A stretch of 64,000 nucleotides of DNA from Ipomoea triloba (GCF_003576645.1 NC_044917.1:22455477-22519476), one strand, 5' to 3'. Positions 52,201 through 63,694 are shown, counted from the first letter of the stretch. Translations and numbers: made by a program. The notes: a model not told the origin generated them from the sequence alone.

Positions 52201-52332
52201 CCTAACACACATGGCATCACAGCGGCCGTTGCCAAGCATGCGGAGGGCTTGAGCGTACTCCTGGTCGTCGTCCTTGAAGACGAGCTCTCTCTTCTCATCA
52301 TCGGCTTCGTTATTCCCTCTCTTCCTGTTCTT
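52201..52332 (-). pseudogene. EIF1A: Fragment of a translation initiation factor eIF1A gene
   Basis: The minus strand encodes 44 residues, [14 protein letters not shown] then R-E-L-V-F-K and [15 protein letters not shown], matching the N-terminal part of plant eIF1A (start of its OB fold). Similarity stops at about 52201 after M-C-V-R, and no start Met is present upstream. It is a captured or processed gene scrap, not a gene. Its position beside the chromovirus end may reflect transduction, but nothing shows that. Confidence 0.85.
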
Positions 52333-53157
52333 ATTCTAGACTCAGAGCTTAGAGGGAAAAATCTGGGAATAATCACAGAATATGAACTCAGTAAAGGTAT
52401 ATATTTGCTTTTCACTACTTTTTTTTTTCCGTTGGGTGCGATTTAATTAAATATACACAGTATGGAAATTGATTTCTTTGTTAGGGTTAGGTAATTGTCT
52501 GTAAATGCTTATACCATTTAATACATAATATGAAATTTGTTTACCAGGTTTTCAATGTCTTTCTTGGTTCCAGACAAAAAATCTCTTTAAAATTGTCCAA
52601 AAAGGCAATTTTCATCACATGCAGTAAGTTTTATTTTGTTTCCTACCAAAATTTTAGAATTTAAATACTACCATCAATACCCTAACTCCTATTGCAGATC
52701 TATGTACCTAAAACTAAGAAGAAGAAACTGAGCTAAAAATGACCACGTAAAAGATAGGTGTTAATGAAGAATTCCCGAAGTCTCAATACTCTTGGAAAAA
52801 GAGGAATAAGATAGTTCTTCTCATGAGAATATGAGATAAGTAAACTTTAGATTAATACTTGTTTTACTCTACATATATGAATAATTTCTTATTTCTAGAT
52901 AATTATTATGACTTCATTTACTTGATTACATGTACATTGATTTTTTTTTTCAATTTAAAAAATATTATGAGATTGCAGAAAATTAAAACTTACAATGAAA
53001 AAATTCTAAACAAATGATCAAAATAACCCTTATGAACCTAAGTTTATTCTGCAACTGCAATGTAAACAAAAATACCCAAAAACCAAAAAAATAATAGGAG
53101 AAAACATTAATATAAATTGCAAGAATATAAAATATCCAATCACATAATAAACCCTTA
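52333..53157. other. AT-rich intergenic stretch
   Basis: No coding character, RNA gene or repeat family recognised. Confidence 0.4.
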
Positions 53158-53174
53158 ACTATGTTAAGGATTTT

Positions 53175-53482
53175 TTATTTTTACATCAGAAGCGGAGGGG
53201 GGCACCCCAGCACATTACGTATGCTCCACCACTCTTCGCGCCCAGGTGACATGCGCCAAATCATCGAAGTAGACCTCCTCACCAACAATGGGACACACCT
53301 CAAGGATTCGTCGGCTACCATCCTGACAAGCACCAAGCGACGCCAAACAATCCGCTACTCTATTCTGCTCCCTATATATCACCCTCAAATCAATTCTCCA
53401 AGCTCTGTTGAGCCATTCATGAGCTTCGCTAATAATGTGTGCCAACGGTCCACGAATCATAGAAGACTCTCGCATCCACTGG
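53175..53482 (-). mobile_element. 5'-truncated LINE with 17-bp target duplication
   Basis: Flanked by ACTATGTTAAGGATTTT on both sides (53158-53174 and 53483-53499). On the minus strand it encodes the end of a LINE RNase H-like domain (V-I-Y-R-E-Q-N-R-V-A-D-C-L-A-S-L-G) and finishes in an A-rich tail (plus-strand T tract at 53175-53182). A long target duplication, poly(A) and 5' truncation are typical of target-primed insertion. Confidence 0.9.
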
Positions 53483-53573
53483 ACTATGTTAAGGATTTTA
53501 AATAGTCTATCCTATAATATTATTTTTAAAAGAAAACAAATTGTCTTAAAATCTCAAACTACATCGTCAGTTG

Positions 53574-54294
53574 TCACTCCAACTTGATATCTAAAGTAAT
53601 TTTCTTTGAAGAGGCCTTGCTTGAGGAGAACTCATCCTTTGAAGTACCAATTAAGCCCATGGGACTTTCAGCCTCCTCTTCAGAAAACAAATCCTGTAAA
53701 AACAATATATTATTAAAATAATATAATTGAATACATAAATTTGAATTCATATATGTAAAAAGTTGGCTAAAAATGAACCTCTTCTGATTCAAGACAGTCT
53801 TTGGACTTCACCACATATACTAAAATCAACAACAAAAAGTTAGGCAGAAAATAACTAAAAAAAGTGTGGATTTTAATTTCCAAAAATTGGTAAAATTTTA
53901 ATTTTTGAAAAAATAAACGAAAATAAATTAGAAGTATACAATAAGTTTGAATTTACCTTTCCCTAAACTCAATTATTTCAGGAATATCTTCATTAATAAA
54001 TAATTGAGTGACATCATATGTACTTGAAGTTTTAGTTTCCCCAACTATTGAAAATAATGTAAGAATCAAAATTATGATTGAAATAGGCAAAATATCTTAT
54101 ATTAAAACAAAGAATAAAACTCTATATATGATATAAAAAGGCATGACACACTTACTAATTACTATTGAAACAGTTTTTTACCTTACAGAATTGCATCAAA
54201 ATAATGACATGATCCGTGTCACTTTTTTTTGTACCAAGAGTCTACCTTATGCACATGCTCATCCCAGACCATGTATTTCATTTCCTCACCACTA

Positions 54295-54332
<38 letters not shown>

Positions 54333-54339
54333 CAAAATT

Positions 54340-54385
<46 letters not shown>

Positions 54386-55159
54386 CATATATAACCAGTT
54401 TAGGATTAAAATAAGAATGTTAAATCTACAAAATACCTTGCATCCTCTATAAGAAAGTCAATTAGTCTAGAAGACATTCCACCAACAACCTTTTCTATAG
54501 GAGAATAAATTTCCACTACCCTTCCAATAACATCTAACAAAATAGTAACTATAACTAATTAAAACACATAAATTGAAAACAATTATCAAAACAGAAAAGG
54601 AATATTAGGAAAAAAATGATTATTTACCAATAAGTTCCTTGTCATCAATCTTCTCCAATGATTTCAAAGACTGAAAAGTTCCAAACGAAACATATACCTA
54701 AGAAAATTGAGATTTTTGTACTCCTTGACAATCATAGAGTAGTTAAACTTGATCATAAATTTGTTCTTGCTGATCTTATAAGTATAAAAATTTGTAATGA
54801 CCAGAAATTTTTTTAGACAATAGACTTTGCCTTCAACGAACTACTTCTGAAATTTAACATGTTCGCGGGGAATATGAGCATGTAAAACATTCCCCTGCAA
54901 TTAGAAAAACAAAAACAGTATTATATAACTTACATTGGTAACAAATTACATTGATATATGATAATATTATCTGCTGTTATTGATAATGGGGACTGCATTT
55001 TCTCAAGCTCGATAATCACCTTCTGATCATGGAAGACATTTTTACAACTTCCCTGCCACTACGTTCTCGAACTTCATAAGAACGAATACATCTGACTTTA
55101 AAAGCACAAGTTGTTTTCATGGGTGTTATCTCACTGGCTAGAATGTAGACATGAGGCAT
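53574..55159 (-). pseudogene. Replication protein A 70-kDa-like (RPA1/DUF223) pseudogene
   Basis: Minus-strand exons with plant introns. Exon 1 (55159-55020) reads M-P-H-V-Y-I-L-A-S-E-I-T-P then F-K-V-R-C-I-R and, after a frame change, F-H-D-Q-K before a GT. Exon 2 (from 54894) reads G-N-V-L-H-A-H-I-P-R-E-H-V-K-F-Q-K, stop, F-V-E-G-K-V-Y. Later blocks read F-G-T-F-Q-S-L-K-S-L-E-K-I-D-D-K-E-L-I and D-V-I-G-R-V-V-E-I-Y-S-P-I-E-K-V-V. These are OB-fold signatures of plant RPA1-like proteins. A nonsense TAG and frame changes mark it as a pseudogene. An acidic C-terminal block lies at 53690-53574. Such genes also occur in plant Helitrons. Confidence 0.7.
54296..54390. repeat. Poly(A), (AC)n and (TA)n tracts
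   Basis: A34 at 54296-54329, then (AC) at 54344-54372 and TA repeats to about 54390, within an intron of the RPA1-like pseudogene. Confidence 0.95.
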
Positions 55160-55488
55160 ATTCTATTTGATATAGGATTTCACAAAGTGTTTGAAGTGAA
55201 TTAGGATTCCTGGACTGTATTTGAACTGAACTTAATCTCCTTTTATAAGCCATAATGTAGTGTTCTATTCTTAATGCATTTAAATTTAATTAATGATTAT
55301 ATTAATGCCCATGTTCAGATACCTTAGGAACATGATCTTTAATACAAATAATTCATTTGAATAGCCAATCAGCTGTCACAATTAATATTACAATTAGCGC
55401 ATAAAACTCAACAGGCTTGAATCAAAATGACGCAGTTTTGTGTGGTAGGAATTGGAGCCAATTTTTTGTGGCCAAAACATTTTGCTTT

Positions 55489-55491
<3 letters not shown>

Positions 55492-55550
<59 letters not shown>
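55492..55550. repeat. (TG)n microsatellite
   Basis: About 59 bp of uninterrupted TG dinucleotides. Confidence 0.95.
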
Positions 55551-55552
<2 letters not shown>

Positions 55553-55624
55553 GGGTTCAGGTGAGAAGAAAGCTGCAGGTGAGAAGTGAGATGGAATCTC
55601 AGCCCTAGATCAAAAACAATTTTT

Positions 55625-55740
55625 CCACCTATGAACTTCAACAATGTGCACTGTAAGGCACAACAATGTGCACTGGAAGAAGGGACAATGTGCATTGGAA
55701 TGCAAAAAATGCGCACTGGAGGCACAAAGATGTTAAACAA
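55625..55740. repeat. Degenerate AATGTGCACTGG repeat
   Basis: CAATGTGCACTG-type motifs occur four to five times at about 55642, 55666, 55686 and 55709 with variable spacing. No coding sense. Confidence 0.6.
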
Positions 55741-56021
55741 TTATTGAAAAACAAACCATCATAAATAATAAAAAAATAAATAATATTCAACTCAGTTTAG
55801 TAATTAGTGATCAAGATTAATTGATCTTATTAAAAAAAGTTCATCATCTAGAATTTAAAAAAAATGCTCTGGAATGTGCGGTTGGGTGTCTCCCGTTTGG
55901 TTGTGCGGTTAAATATGAGCCATTGATCTTGCTTAAATCAACATCCAGGATTACCAAAATTTAAAAAAAAAAAAAAAAAAAACACGGTGGCAATTTGGTA
56001 ATTTTTGCATTTATATCAAAA

Positions 56022-56212
56022 TTTAAGGTGCGTTTTTTTCTTCTTAAGGTGCGTATTTTTGTGCTTAAGGTGCATGGTTTTGTACTTAAGGTGTGTGGTT
56101 TTTGGTGCTTAAGGTGCGTGGTTTTTGTACTTAAGGTGCGTGATTTTTGTACTTAAGGTGCGTGATTGTTTTGCTTAAGGTGGGTGGTTTTTTGCTTAAG
56201 GTGAGTAGTTGT
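56022..56212. repeat. Minisatellite TTAAGGTGCGTGGTTTTTG
   Basis: Nine copies of TTAAGGTG (56022, 56044, 56064, 56085, 56109, 56130, 56152, 56174, 56196), period 20-24 bp, each followed by a GT/T-rich stretch. It ends where the truncated LTR of element E begins. Confidence 0.9.
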
Positions 56213-56218
56213 TGAAAC

Positions 56219-57452
56219 AAACACATATAAACAATAGATAAATACAAAAAGAAGAAATAGGACCCAAGTTAGGGATATTACTCTATTGATGCTTTAACAC
56301 TTAAGGTTGGGGGAAGAACATTTTACCTAGGGTCATGAGGCAAATACAAATAAATCGTAGTCAAAATAAGGATTAGAACAAGGATTGCCCCACTTCCGTG
56401 GTGTATCAACCCAAGTTCTTAAAGAACAAAATCTATTTAAGCCTCAATTTACCCCTATTCCATAAAAGGGAAATTGAGTTTTAGATTGAGAAGGCTCAAG
56501 TCTTCAATCAAATTCCCATTGAGATGAAAGACTTTCTAAACACAAACAACAATTGCTACGTATCAACTGTTGCAAGATAGATTAAAGACCCAACTCAAAC
56601 TCAAGAACCCTAGGTAGGGTTCTTCCCCTTTTTCACAATAATCACAACTTTAGCATCAAAATAGATAATACAACCCTAACTCAAGCCCATAAACTAACTA
56701 CTCATGATTAAATAACATAAAGAACACAAAAGCACAAGTAATAAGCATAAATCTTGCAAAAGAAAAGAGATAAGGGAAAGAAAGTTTCTCAATTGAAATG
56801 GGTGGTAGAATCTTGAAATCTAAGCTTCAAATCAAAGATTACAAGCTCTAAAAGTGTTAAAAACATAGATCTAAGCCTAAGCTAATCTAAAAATATGAAA
56901 GGAAGTGAATGAGAGTGTCTAGGGTTCAACCATGGGTCAAAACCATGTAAAATGAGTGAAAAACGAGCTTAAATAATGGTAGAGCACAGAGGGATGCCCT
57001 CAAGGACGGTCGCCCCTGAGGTAGTACGCAACTTCCAGTGAGTGCTGAAATAGAGGGACGACTAGGCAGACGGGCGTACGCGAGGGGGTACGCCACCTGC
57101 TTCGTTTTTGAGATCTTGGACGGGTTGAGGGATGGGCGTACGCAAGGGGGTACAAACATTCATGTGAGCACAAAAAATGGCTTGAATTTGCGTACTCCTA
57201 GAGGGACGGACGTATGCATGGGGGTACGACTTCCCTAGATTTTCCTCCATCTTAATAGCTTCATTGGCCTCCATTTGACTCTAATGCTCACCAAAATGCA
57301 TGAAAATGCTCATCTTTGCTTCCAATGCTTTCCAACTCATACTCCTTGCAAAATAACACAAATAAGTAGTAATTCTCATGAAATTTGGAATGATCTATAA
57401 ACAAAATGACTTAGTGAAAGGGGGGAAAATATAGACAAATATGCACTTATCA
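56219..57452 (-). repeat. Element E 3' LTR, truncated at its U5 end
   Basis: Matches 61074-62273 closely; the first 150 bp of the partner (60922-61073) are missing. The inner end is ATGCACTTATCA. Contains a GC-rich CGTACGC/GGGGTACG island at about 57000-57230, slightly longer than in the partner. Confidence 0.85.
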
Positions 57453-57454
57453 AC

Positions 57455-57487
57455 TTTCCAACACTTAAATCTTTTCTTGTTCTCAAG
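57455..57487 (-). other. Element E polypurine tract and short hairpin (module 1)
   Basis: TTTCCAACACTTAAAT next to the LTR, followed by CTTG-TTCT-CAAG (57476-57487), a shortened form of the module at 4045-4079. Confidence 0.5.
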
Positions 57488-58952
57488 CAAAGACAAGAAA
57501 TAAATCACCATCCTAGCAAAGAAATTGATCATAATCCCACGTTGCACAACCTTTCAAACCACAATCCAACTTGCTACAACACAATCACTTTAGATTGGCT
57601 CACAAGTTCCATTCTCAAGCCAATAACCAAGCACCAAAACCATTAAAGTGTGTGAGAATCTAGTGTGCACAAATGCTAAGTTGAGATTATGCAAAACTTG
57701 GCTTTTAATGAGATCCCATAGGCTTGCCCTTCATACTCCCACTAGCTCATCTCTAAGAATGCATGCTAAGATCAAATAGGTCTCTTATTAGGCTTGTAAT
57801 GGGGCTAAGGGTGAATGACTAACAAAGAAGGGGTATGGAAAATAAACAAAAGAGAGCATTTCATACTTATTCACAATTTGGGCTAGAAGAGATATGACGA
57901 CTATGAACAAAGGAGCAATTTACAATTTAGAACAAAGTAACACTCTAATGTAGTGAGGGTTGAGTACAACTTTCAAAAAGGACAAGAACCAATTTCAAAC
58001 TTTTATTCGTCTTTCTTTTCTTTTCATTTTTCTCTTTTCATCATTTTTTTTTCAATACTTTTTCTCAACATCATCTTTTTCATTTTCTTGAATTTTCAAA
58101 TTAACCAACAAACTTATTCTCAAGACACCCACACTTAGACCAAATTATCAAGATGATTGCTAACAAAACAAGCTCCAATAAAGATCTCTTCCATGAAAAA
58201 GAACAAATGTTATATTCTCTCAAGGGTGAAGGGAAACATTTTGGCTAAGGTTAAGGGTTAAATGACAAGGGTTAACATAAGAAAAACAAACACAATGAAT
58301 GGTTTAACTGCGTAGCACTTATTGAACAAACACAAGGCTCAACGGGGACAACTAGGGGTAAACATATGTGTAAAAGGTAGGCTTAAAGGTTTGGGCTAAA
58401 CAAAAATGACCTAAATCATTTCAAAACATGCAAATCTTAGACTTCACTTGGAGAGTAATGAGACAAGTTCTAGCAAAACAACAATCACTAGAATCTCACA
58501 TAAGCCTTCACTAGCAATGCACAACACACTAGCTCAAGAATTGATTCAATTATTAAGTGGTTAACAAGGCTATTGACAAGAGAATAGATCAATCATGTAA
58601 CCCCTTGGCTCATTAATCACAAGTTGAATTGCAACAAGTTCCACCAAAACAAACCACAAACCAACAAAGAGGGAGTGTCACAACTTCAAGCAAGGAAAAG
58701 TAATTTACCAAATATTATGCACAACGAGTCATCCAAGCAAAGTTTCAAAAAGTTCAAAAATTTCCCAATTTTTGTCCTCCCCCCACACTTAGAAATTACA
58801 TCGTCCTCGGTTTAAAAGAAAATAAAGCACAAAGGGGAAAGGGTAGCACAATAAGTACAAGGAGCAAAATCTTTACTATCTACACCAAGTAAAGCACTAT
58901 ACACAATTTAAAGAAAATAGAGAAGGTAGATAAGACTCCCCTAATGAATCCC
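57488..58952 (-). other. Element E noncoding 3' region
   Basis: No protein family seen. Module 2 is present at about 58779-58813 (CCCCCCACACTTAGAAAT then ACATCG-TCCT-CGGTTT), with the stem partly broken. Confidence 0.5.
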
Positions 58953-59129
58953 TTACGCACAAAGGGTCATCATAAAGCCTTCTTGAAATTGAACATACTC
59001 CTTAGTGTCATTCCTAGAGTCAAGACAATATAGACATGAAAGCACAAGTGAAAGCATGATATATATAAAAATCAAAGTATAAAGAAAAATAAAGAACAAA
59101 ATAAAATGCAATAAAATGAAGGATAACAT

Positions 59130-59178
59130 GGAGTGCCTCCATGAAACGCTAAGTTTAACATCGCTAGCTCGACTCAAC
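59130..59178 (-). other. Element E post-ORF motif, degenerate
   Basis: GGAGTGCCTCCATGAAACGC then TAAGTTTAACATCG and GCTAGC, aligned in order with the motifs at 5479-5525 and 20711-20760. The hairpin stem is weak here. Confidence 0.45.
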
Positions 59179-59187
59179 CTCTCAATA

Positions 59188-60027
59188 TCAACCATCATTT
59201 GATTGAAGAAATAACATCCCATCTTTCCTAGCAAATTTCTCTTCCAAGTATGTCTTTAAGTGGTGGTCATCAATAAATTCTTTTATGCACAAGCTCACCA
59301 CTTCAATTGCTAGGATCACATTGCTCTTCATTTCAAACTTCATGCCTCTTTCCTCAAATCCATTTTTAATCCACAAGTCAAACAAGGATTTCTTCCTAAA
59401 CATTGCTTCTTGGTGGTAGAGATGAGATTGACTAATCTCAAAGTCTCCATTCACATTCTTTTCTTGATTTCCCTTTTCTTGAGCAAGTAATGGAAACCTT
59501 GGGTCTTTGTTATGCACCAAAAGGAAGTAAGAATCGTTGGATATGAATATAGGCCAATAGGGGCCTACACTTTCAAAAACATTGACACCTCCTGGTTCCC
59601 AAGTTATTCTAAATTTCTCACCCAAGGGAGTGTCATTCATTGAAGGGAATTCCTCATTTGTGCCACAAATTTCATCAATTTTATCATTCTTGACAACTTC
59701 TTCACTTGTACCATCTCCAAGTTGTTCCTTATCACCATTCCTTTGCAACTCTACATTTTCTCTCCAGTTTGGTGTTTCCATCTCAATGCACTCATCATAA
59801 ACCTCATCATCTTCATCTTCATCTTCAAGGTCCTCACCCTCATTTTCATTTCTATCAACCACATGACCTTCAATTGGTAATAACAACTCTTGTAGAACTT
59901 CTTCATTAGATAACAATTCTTGAGTGGGTTCTTGATTTGTCAAAACTTGTCTTTGAGCCTTCATGTTTTCTAATTGAAATTGTAGCTCATTCATTTGCAT
60001 AAGTATGTTGGTCATCATAAACTTCAT
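59188..60027 (-). CDS. Element E acidic ORF, unknown function
   Basis: 279 residues, open. A Met/Gln-rich helix at the start (M-T-N-I-L-M-Q-M-N-E-L-Q-F-Q-L), an acidic run near residues 63-80 (E-G-E-D-L-E-D-E-D-E-D-D-E), then G-V-N-V-F-E-S-V-G-P-Y-W-P-I, L-V-H-N-K-D-P-R-F-P-L and, at the end, H-L-K-T-Y-L-E-E-K-F-A-R-K-D-G-M-L-F. The tail resembles the acidic ORF of element A. No enzyme motif recognised. That the frame is open in both elements suggests the protein mattered during their spread. Confidence 0.6.
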   Translation of the reverse strand: MKFMMTNILMQMNELQFQLENMKAQRQVLTNQEPTQELLSNEEVLQELLLPIEGHVVDRNENEGEDLEDEDEDDEVYDECIEMETPNWRENVELQRNGDKEQLGDGTSEEVVKNDKIDEICGTNEEFPSMNDTPLGEKFRITWEPGGVNVFESVGPYWPIFISNDSYFLLVHNKDPRFPLLAQEKGNQEKNVNGDFEISQSHLYHQEAMFRKKSLFDLWIKNGFEERGMKFEMKSNVILAIEVVSLCIKEFIDDHHLKTYLEEKFARKDGMLFLQSNDG

Positions 60028-60800
60028 CTCGGGCTCTTGATCAAATGTGTGGTATTCTTGTTAAGGTTCTTGGTAAGAAACTTCTTGAAATTGGTTTTGA
60101 TATTGTTCTTGAGGTTCTTGATGTGGAGGTTCTTGAACTTGGCCTTAATATTAGAAATTAGGATCAAAGATGTAGCATCTTTTGACTTCATGTGGTCCTC
60201 CACATATGACACACCAAAGAGGTTATGGCATGAACATTGATGGTGTACCTCCTTGAAAAGCTTCTTGATTGAAATTGACATATATTCCAAAGCTTGTTGT
60301 TGATTATGTTGATGAGGCATTTGGTAAGTAGGAGTCAACATATGGCAACTTTCCAAAGCATGAGAACCACCACATATAGCACACCATGGAGATTGTAGCT
60401 CCAAAGCTTGAAAAGTGTCTTCTTGTGGGACTTCTTGACTCATATTGACACTACATTCTTGAGAAAAATGTTGATAATCTTGAGGTGGTGGTGCTTGATT
60501 TGTGGAATTTAACTTGTAGCAATTCTTCAATGCATGGGTTTCACCACAATAGGAACACCATTTAGAATAGGAAAGGAATGGTTGGAGTGGACCACCTTGA
60601 AATGTCTTTATACCCATTTGGATGAAATCAGGCAATGACATTCTTTGCCCATGGAAATCATGACCATCCATAATTGAAAGTTCTTGATTGAGTGGTAAAA
60701 GCTCTTCTTTTTCAATTAAGAGTGAATGCACAAAGTAAAGATCCTCCAACCAAAACTCAATAAAAGTAAGATAAATTAGCTCTTTTAACAATAAAAACAA
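60024..60800 (-). CDS. Element E ORF with repeated zinc knuckles
   Basis: 258 residues. Two CCHC knuckles of the form C-x2-C-G-x2-H-x4-C are clear: C-S-Y-C-G-E-T-H-A-L-K-N-C and C-A-I-C-G-G-S-H-A-L-E-S-C, about 55 residues apart, and a third appears in another frame near 60205 (C-V-I-C-G-G-P-H). Knuckles of this kind are nucleocapsid motifs of Athila/Tat gag, so this is a gag-derived RNA-binding protein without a clear capsid domain. The last 70 residues are Lys/Asn-rich and probably out of the true frame. It overlaps the acidic ORF by 4 nt. Confidence 0.65.
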   Translation of the reverse strand: MFLLLKELIYLTFIEFWLEDLYFVHSLLIEKEELLPLNQELSIMDGHDFHGQRMSLPDFIQMGIKTFQGGPLQPFLSYSKWCSYCGETHALKNCYKLNSTNQAPPPQDYQHFSQECSVNMSQEVPQEDTFQALELQSPWCAICGGSHALESCHMLTPTYQMPHQHNQQQALEYMSISIKKLFKEVHHQCSCHNLFGVSYVEDHMKSKDATSLILISNIKAKFKNLHIKNLKNNIKTNFKKFLTKNLNKNTTHLIKSPR

Positions 60801-60895
60801 ACAAAAAGAAAGAAAAAGTTTAGTCTCCTAAAACTCCCTAATTAAACTCTAATGCTAGCAAAACAAGCAATCACATAGAACCACCAAATTTTCAA

Positions 60896-60913
60896 TCCCC
60901 AGCAGCGGCGCCA
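60896..60913 (-). other. Element E primer binding site (tRNA-Asp)
   Basis: Element-sense TGGCGCCGCTGCTGGGGA, two changes from the tRNA-Asp 3' end, 8 bp inside the 5' LTR. Confidence 0.85.
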
Positions 60914-60921
60914 ATTTTTTA

Positions 60922-62273
60922 TGTATAACAAAAATGAGTGATGTGAGTGTACGGGTGTGAAATGTCGTTCCGGGGAGGATTGGGAGTTATGACACGCAAT
61001 ATGCAATCACAAAACTAGGCACTAGCACAAGGAAATCAACAAAAAGCTAAGCAAATGATAACAAGGTAGACCAAACATATATAAACAATAGATAAATACA
61101 AAATGAAGAAATAGGACTCAAGTTAGGGGTATTACTCTATTGATGCTTTAACACTTAAGGTTGGGGAAAGAACATTTTACCTAGGTATAGGGTCATGAGG
61201 CAAGCACAAATAAATCGTAGTCAAAACAAGGATTAGAACAAGGATTGCCCCACTTTCGTGGTGTATCAACCCAAGTTCTTGAAGAACAAAAGCTGTTTAA
61301 GCCCCAATCTACCCCATTTTCCATAGAAGGGAAATTGAGTTTGAGATTGAGAAGGCTCAAGTCTTCAATCCAATTCCCATTGAGATGAAAGACTTTCCAA
61401 ACACAAACAACAATTGCTACGTATCAACTATTGCAAGATAGATTAAAGACCCAACTCAAACTCAACAACCCTAGGTGGGGTTCTTCCCCTTTTTCACAAT
61501 AATCACAATTTTAGCATCAAAATAGATAATACAATCCTAACTCAAGCCCATAAACTAACTAATCATAATTAAATAGCATAAAGAACACAAAAACACAAGT
61601 AATAAACATAAATCTTGCAAAAGAAAAGAGATAAGGAAAAGAAAGCTTCTCTATTGAAATGGGTGGTAGAATCTTGAAATCTAAGCTTCAACTCCAAGAT
61701 TACAAGCTCTAAAAGTGTTAAAAGACATATATCTAAGCCTAATCTAACCTAAAAATATGAAAGAAATTGAATGGGAGTGTCTAGGGTTCAACCATGGGTC
61801 AAAACCATGTAAAATGAGTAAAAACGAGCTTAAATAATGGTAGAGCACAGAGGGACGCCCTCAGAGACGGTCGTCCCTGAGGCACAACTTCCAGTACGTG
61901 ATGGGGTACATTACCTACTTCGTTTTTGAGATCTTGAACGGGCTGAGGGATGGGCGTACGCAAGGGGGTACAAAAATTCCTGTGAGCAAGAAAAATGGCT
62001 TGAATTTGCGTACTCCTGGAGGGACGGGTGTATGCATGGGGGTACGACTTCTCTAGATTTTCCTTCATCTTAATAGCTTCATATTTGGCCTCCATTTGAC
62101 TCCAATGCCCACCAAAATGCATGAAAATGCTCATCTTTGCTTCCAATGCTTTCCAACTCATATTCCTTGCAAAATAACACAAATAAACACTAATTCTTAT
62201 GAAATTTGGAATGATTTATAAACAAAATGACTTAGTGAAAAGGGGGAAAATATAGACAAATATGCACTTATCA
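60922..62273 (-). repeat. Element E 5' LTR
   Basis: 1352 bp, plus-strand ends TGTATAACA and GCACTTATCA. GC-rich CGTACGC-type island at about 61855-62045. Confidence 0.85.
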
Positions 62274-62671
62274 CAGCTGGGGCATTATGGAGCCTTTGAA
62301 CCACTCTTCGTGCCATGGAATGAGGTTTAAGCAGTTGGACCCCAAGCTCTTGGTGCGATTCCTGGTCAGTCGACCTTGCGTTTTTTGAGTAGCGCTGAAG
62401 CTAGCTATAGGCGTAGACTTGGAATTGGTAGCTTGGGCATAGATCCTCCTGAACATGGGGTTATTCGATGCCATTGGATGAGCTAGTAGAGGTAGTTTAG
62501 TAGTAGAGAGATGAGAGACAGAGCTGTCCCACTGGCGTGTCAAAATATGTAAATGCGAAAAACTTGAATTGTATATATTCAAAATTCAAAGTGTATCGGT
62601 TACAAGTAGTAGTATGTATCAAACAAGAAGGGTACAATCTCTGTATATAAGAAGTCCTCTGATTCGCTACT

Positions 62672-62815
62672 CGAAGTATGCCGATTGGAAGTGTGCTGAA
62701 TTCGGAGTATGCCGAATTGAAGTATGCCAAGTTCAGAGCATGCTGAACTAGAAGTATGCCGAGTTCAGTGTATGCTGAACTGGAAGTATGCCAAGTTCAG
62801 AGTGTGCTGAACTGG
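62672..62815. repeat. Minisatellite GAAGTATGCCGAGTTCAG
   Basis: GTATGCC recurs at about 62707, 62721, 62753 and 62786 in units of about 32 bp. Each later unit contains GTTCAG...CTGAAC, so the copies can also fold as short hairpins. Confidence 0.75.
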
Positions 62816-63629
62816 GAGTGTTCTTTGCTGAAGGGCCTCTGGGGTTAAGTAGTTTGTTCTTCAATAAAGGGCTAATATGCAGCTTGATCTTTAAAGAAGG
62901 GTTTTCGGTGATTAAATGATGTGTTTCTCAGTGCAACATAGATATATTCTAGGCGTGTTGCAAATGATATCCTGGCGAGATTTCGACAGAGCTTCGATAT
63001 TCAAATCTTCATAGCTCTCTTTCTTTTGGAATGAAACCACTATTTATAGTGGTAGGATGTAGGGAAAATCCAACCAACTCTATCCCTTTGGATAATTCCT
63101 ATATTTAATTTAATATTTTGAATTAAACATAAGGAATGTATTGGGGCACCATTACGTGCAAGTTCATCATCTTATCAAATTTCAAACCAATTTATAATAT
63201 CCACAATTTCCAAAATTATAAAGTCCACATATATTCTTTGATAGGCCAAAACCAAGTCAAAACCCGCCAATTTAAGCGGCCCAATTGACTCAATACCCCG
63301 GTTCAACTCAATTAAATATTCCACCAACTTGGGTCGAACAATCCAACACCCAATTGCATTTAGTTAAGCATTTAAACCAATTAATTATTTATTGTGTCAT
63401 TTAATTAACCCAATTAAATAAATATTAGTCTAATTAACCTAATTAAAGTAATTAATTTAATAATCAAATATTCACCAAAGCCCAATAGCATCATTTAAAT
63501 TTTTAATGCTTTGAAGTGTCATTGTCAAAATAATATTGATGAAAATAATTTGTTAGTGACAAAATAATGTTTGGTAAAAATATTGGGTATTACACAATTA
63601 CGCGCCAAAACTCGAACAAATTTTAAAAG

Positions 63630-63645
63630 CTGCCATATAAATACC
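63630..63645 (+). promoter_or_regulatory. Candidate TATA box of the right-end gene
   Basis: CCATATAAATACCG at about 63633 lies about 60 bp upstream of the start codon at 63695. Confidence 0.45.
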
Positions 63646-63694
63646 GAGAGAAGCAATCTTGCAAGCAAATGAGATTGAGTATCAGAATTCGAAA

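Larger units (their letters stand above)
56219..62273 (-). mobile_element. Element E: non-autonomous gypsy-type retrotransposon
   Basis: LTRs at 56219-57452 (truncated) and 60922-62273 bracket a 3.4-kb interior read right to left: tRNA-Asp PBS, an ORF with zinc knuckles, an acidic ORF, the conserved post-ORF motif, purine/hairpin modules, 3' LTR. No protease, RT or integrase is present. Layout matches element A although the nucleotide sequences differ. Confidence 0.85.
62274..63694. other. Intergenic region with repeats, possible LTR remains
   Basis: No confident gene. A minus-strand open stretch at about 62480-62271 (M-A-S-N-N-P-M-F-R-R-I-Y-A-Q) is cut by element E and may be the start of another element's ORF. 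GGGTATTACA at 63585-63594 and a minus-strand CTATAAATAG at about 63046 could be the start and TATA of an LTR read leftwards; its other end was not found. Confidence 0.3.

Noticed and set aside
52092..52446. Protein-coding gene around 52.1-52.4 kb
   Set aside because: Open frames on both strands arise from the eIF1A scrap; the scrap's real frame has no start and loses similarity after 44 codons.
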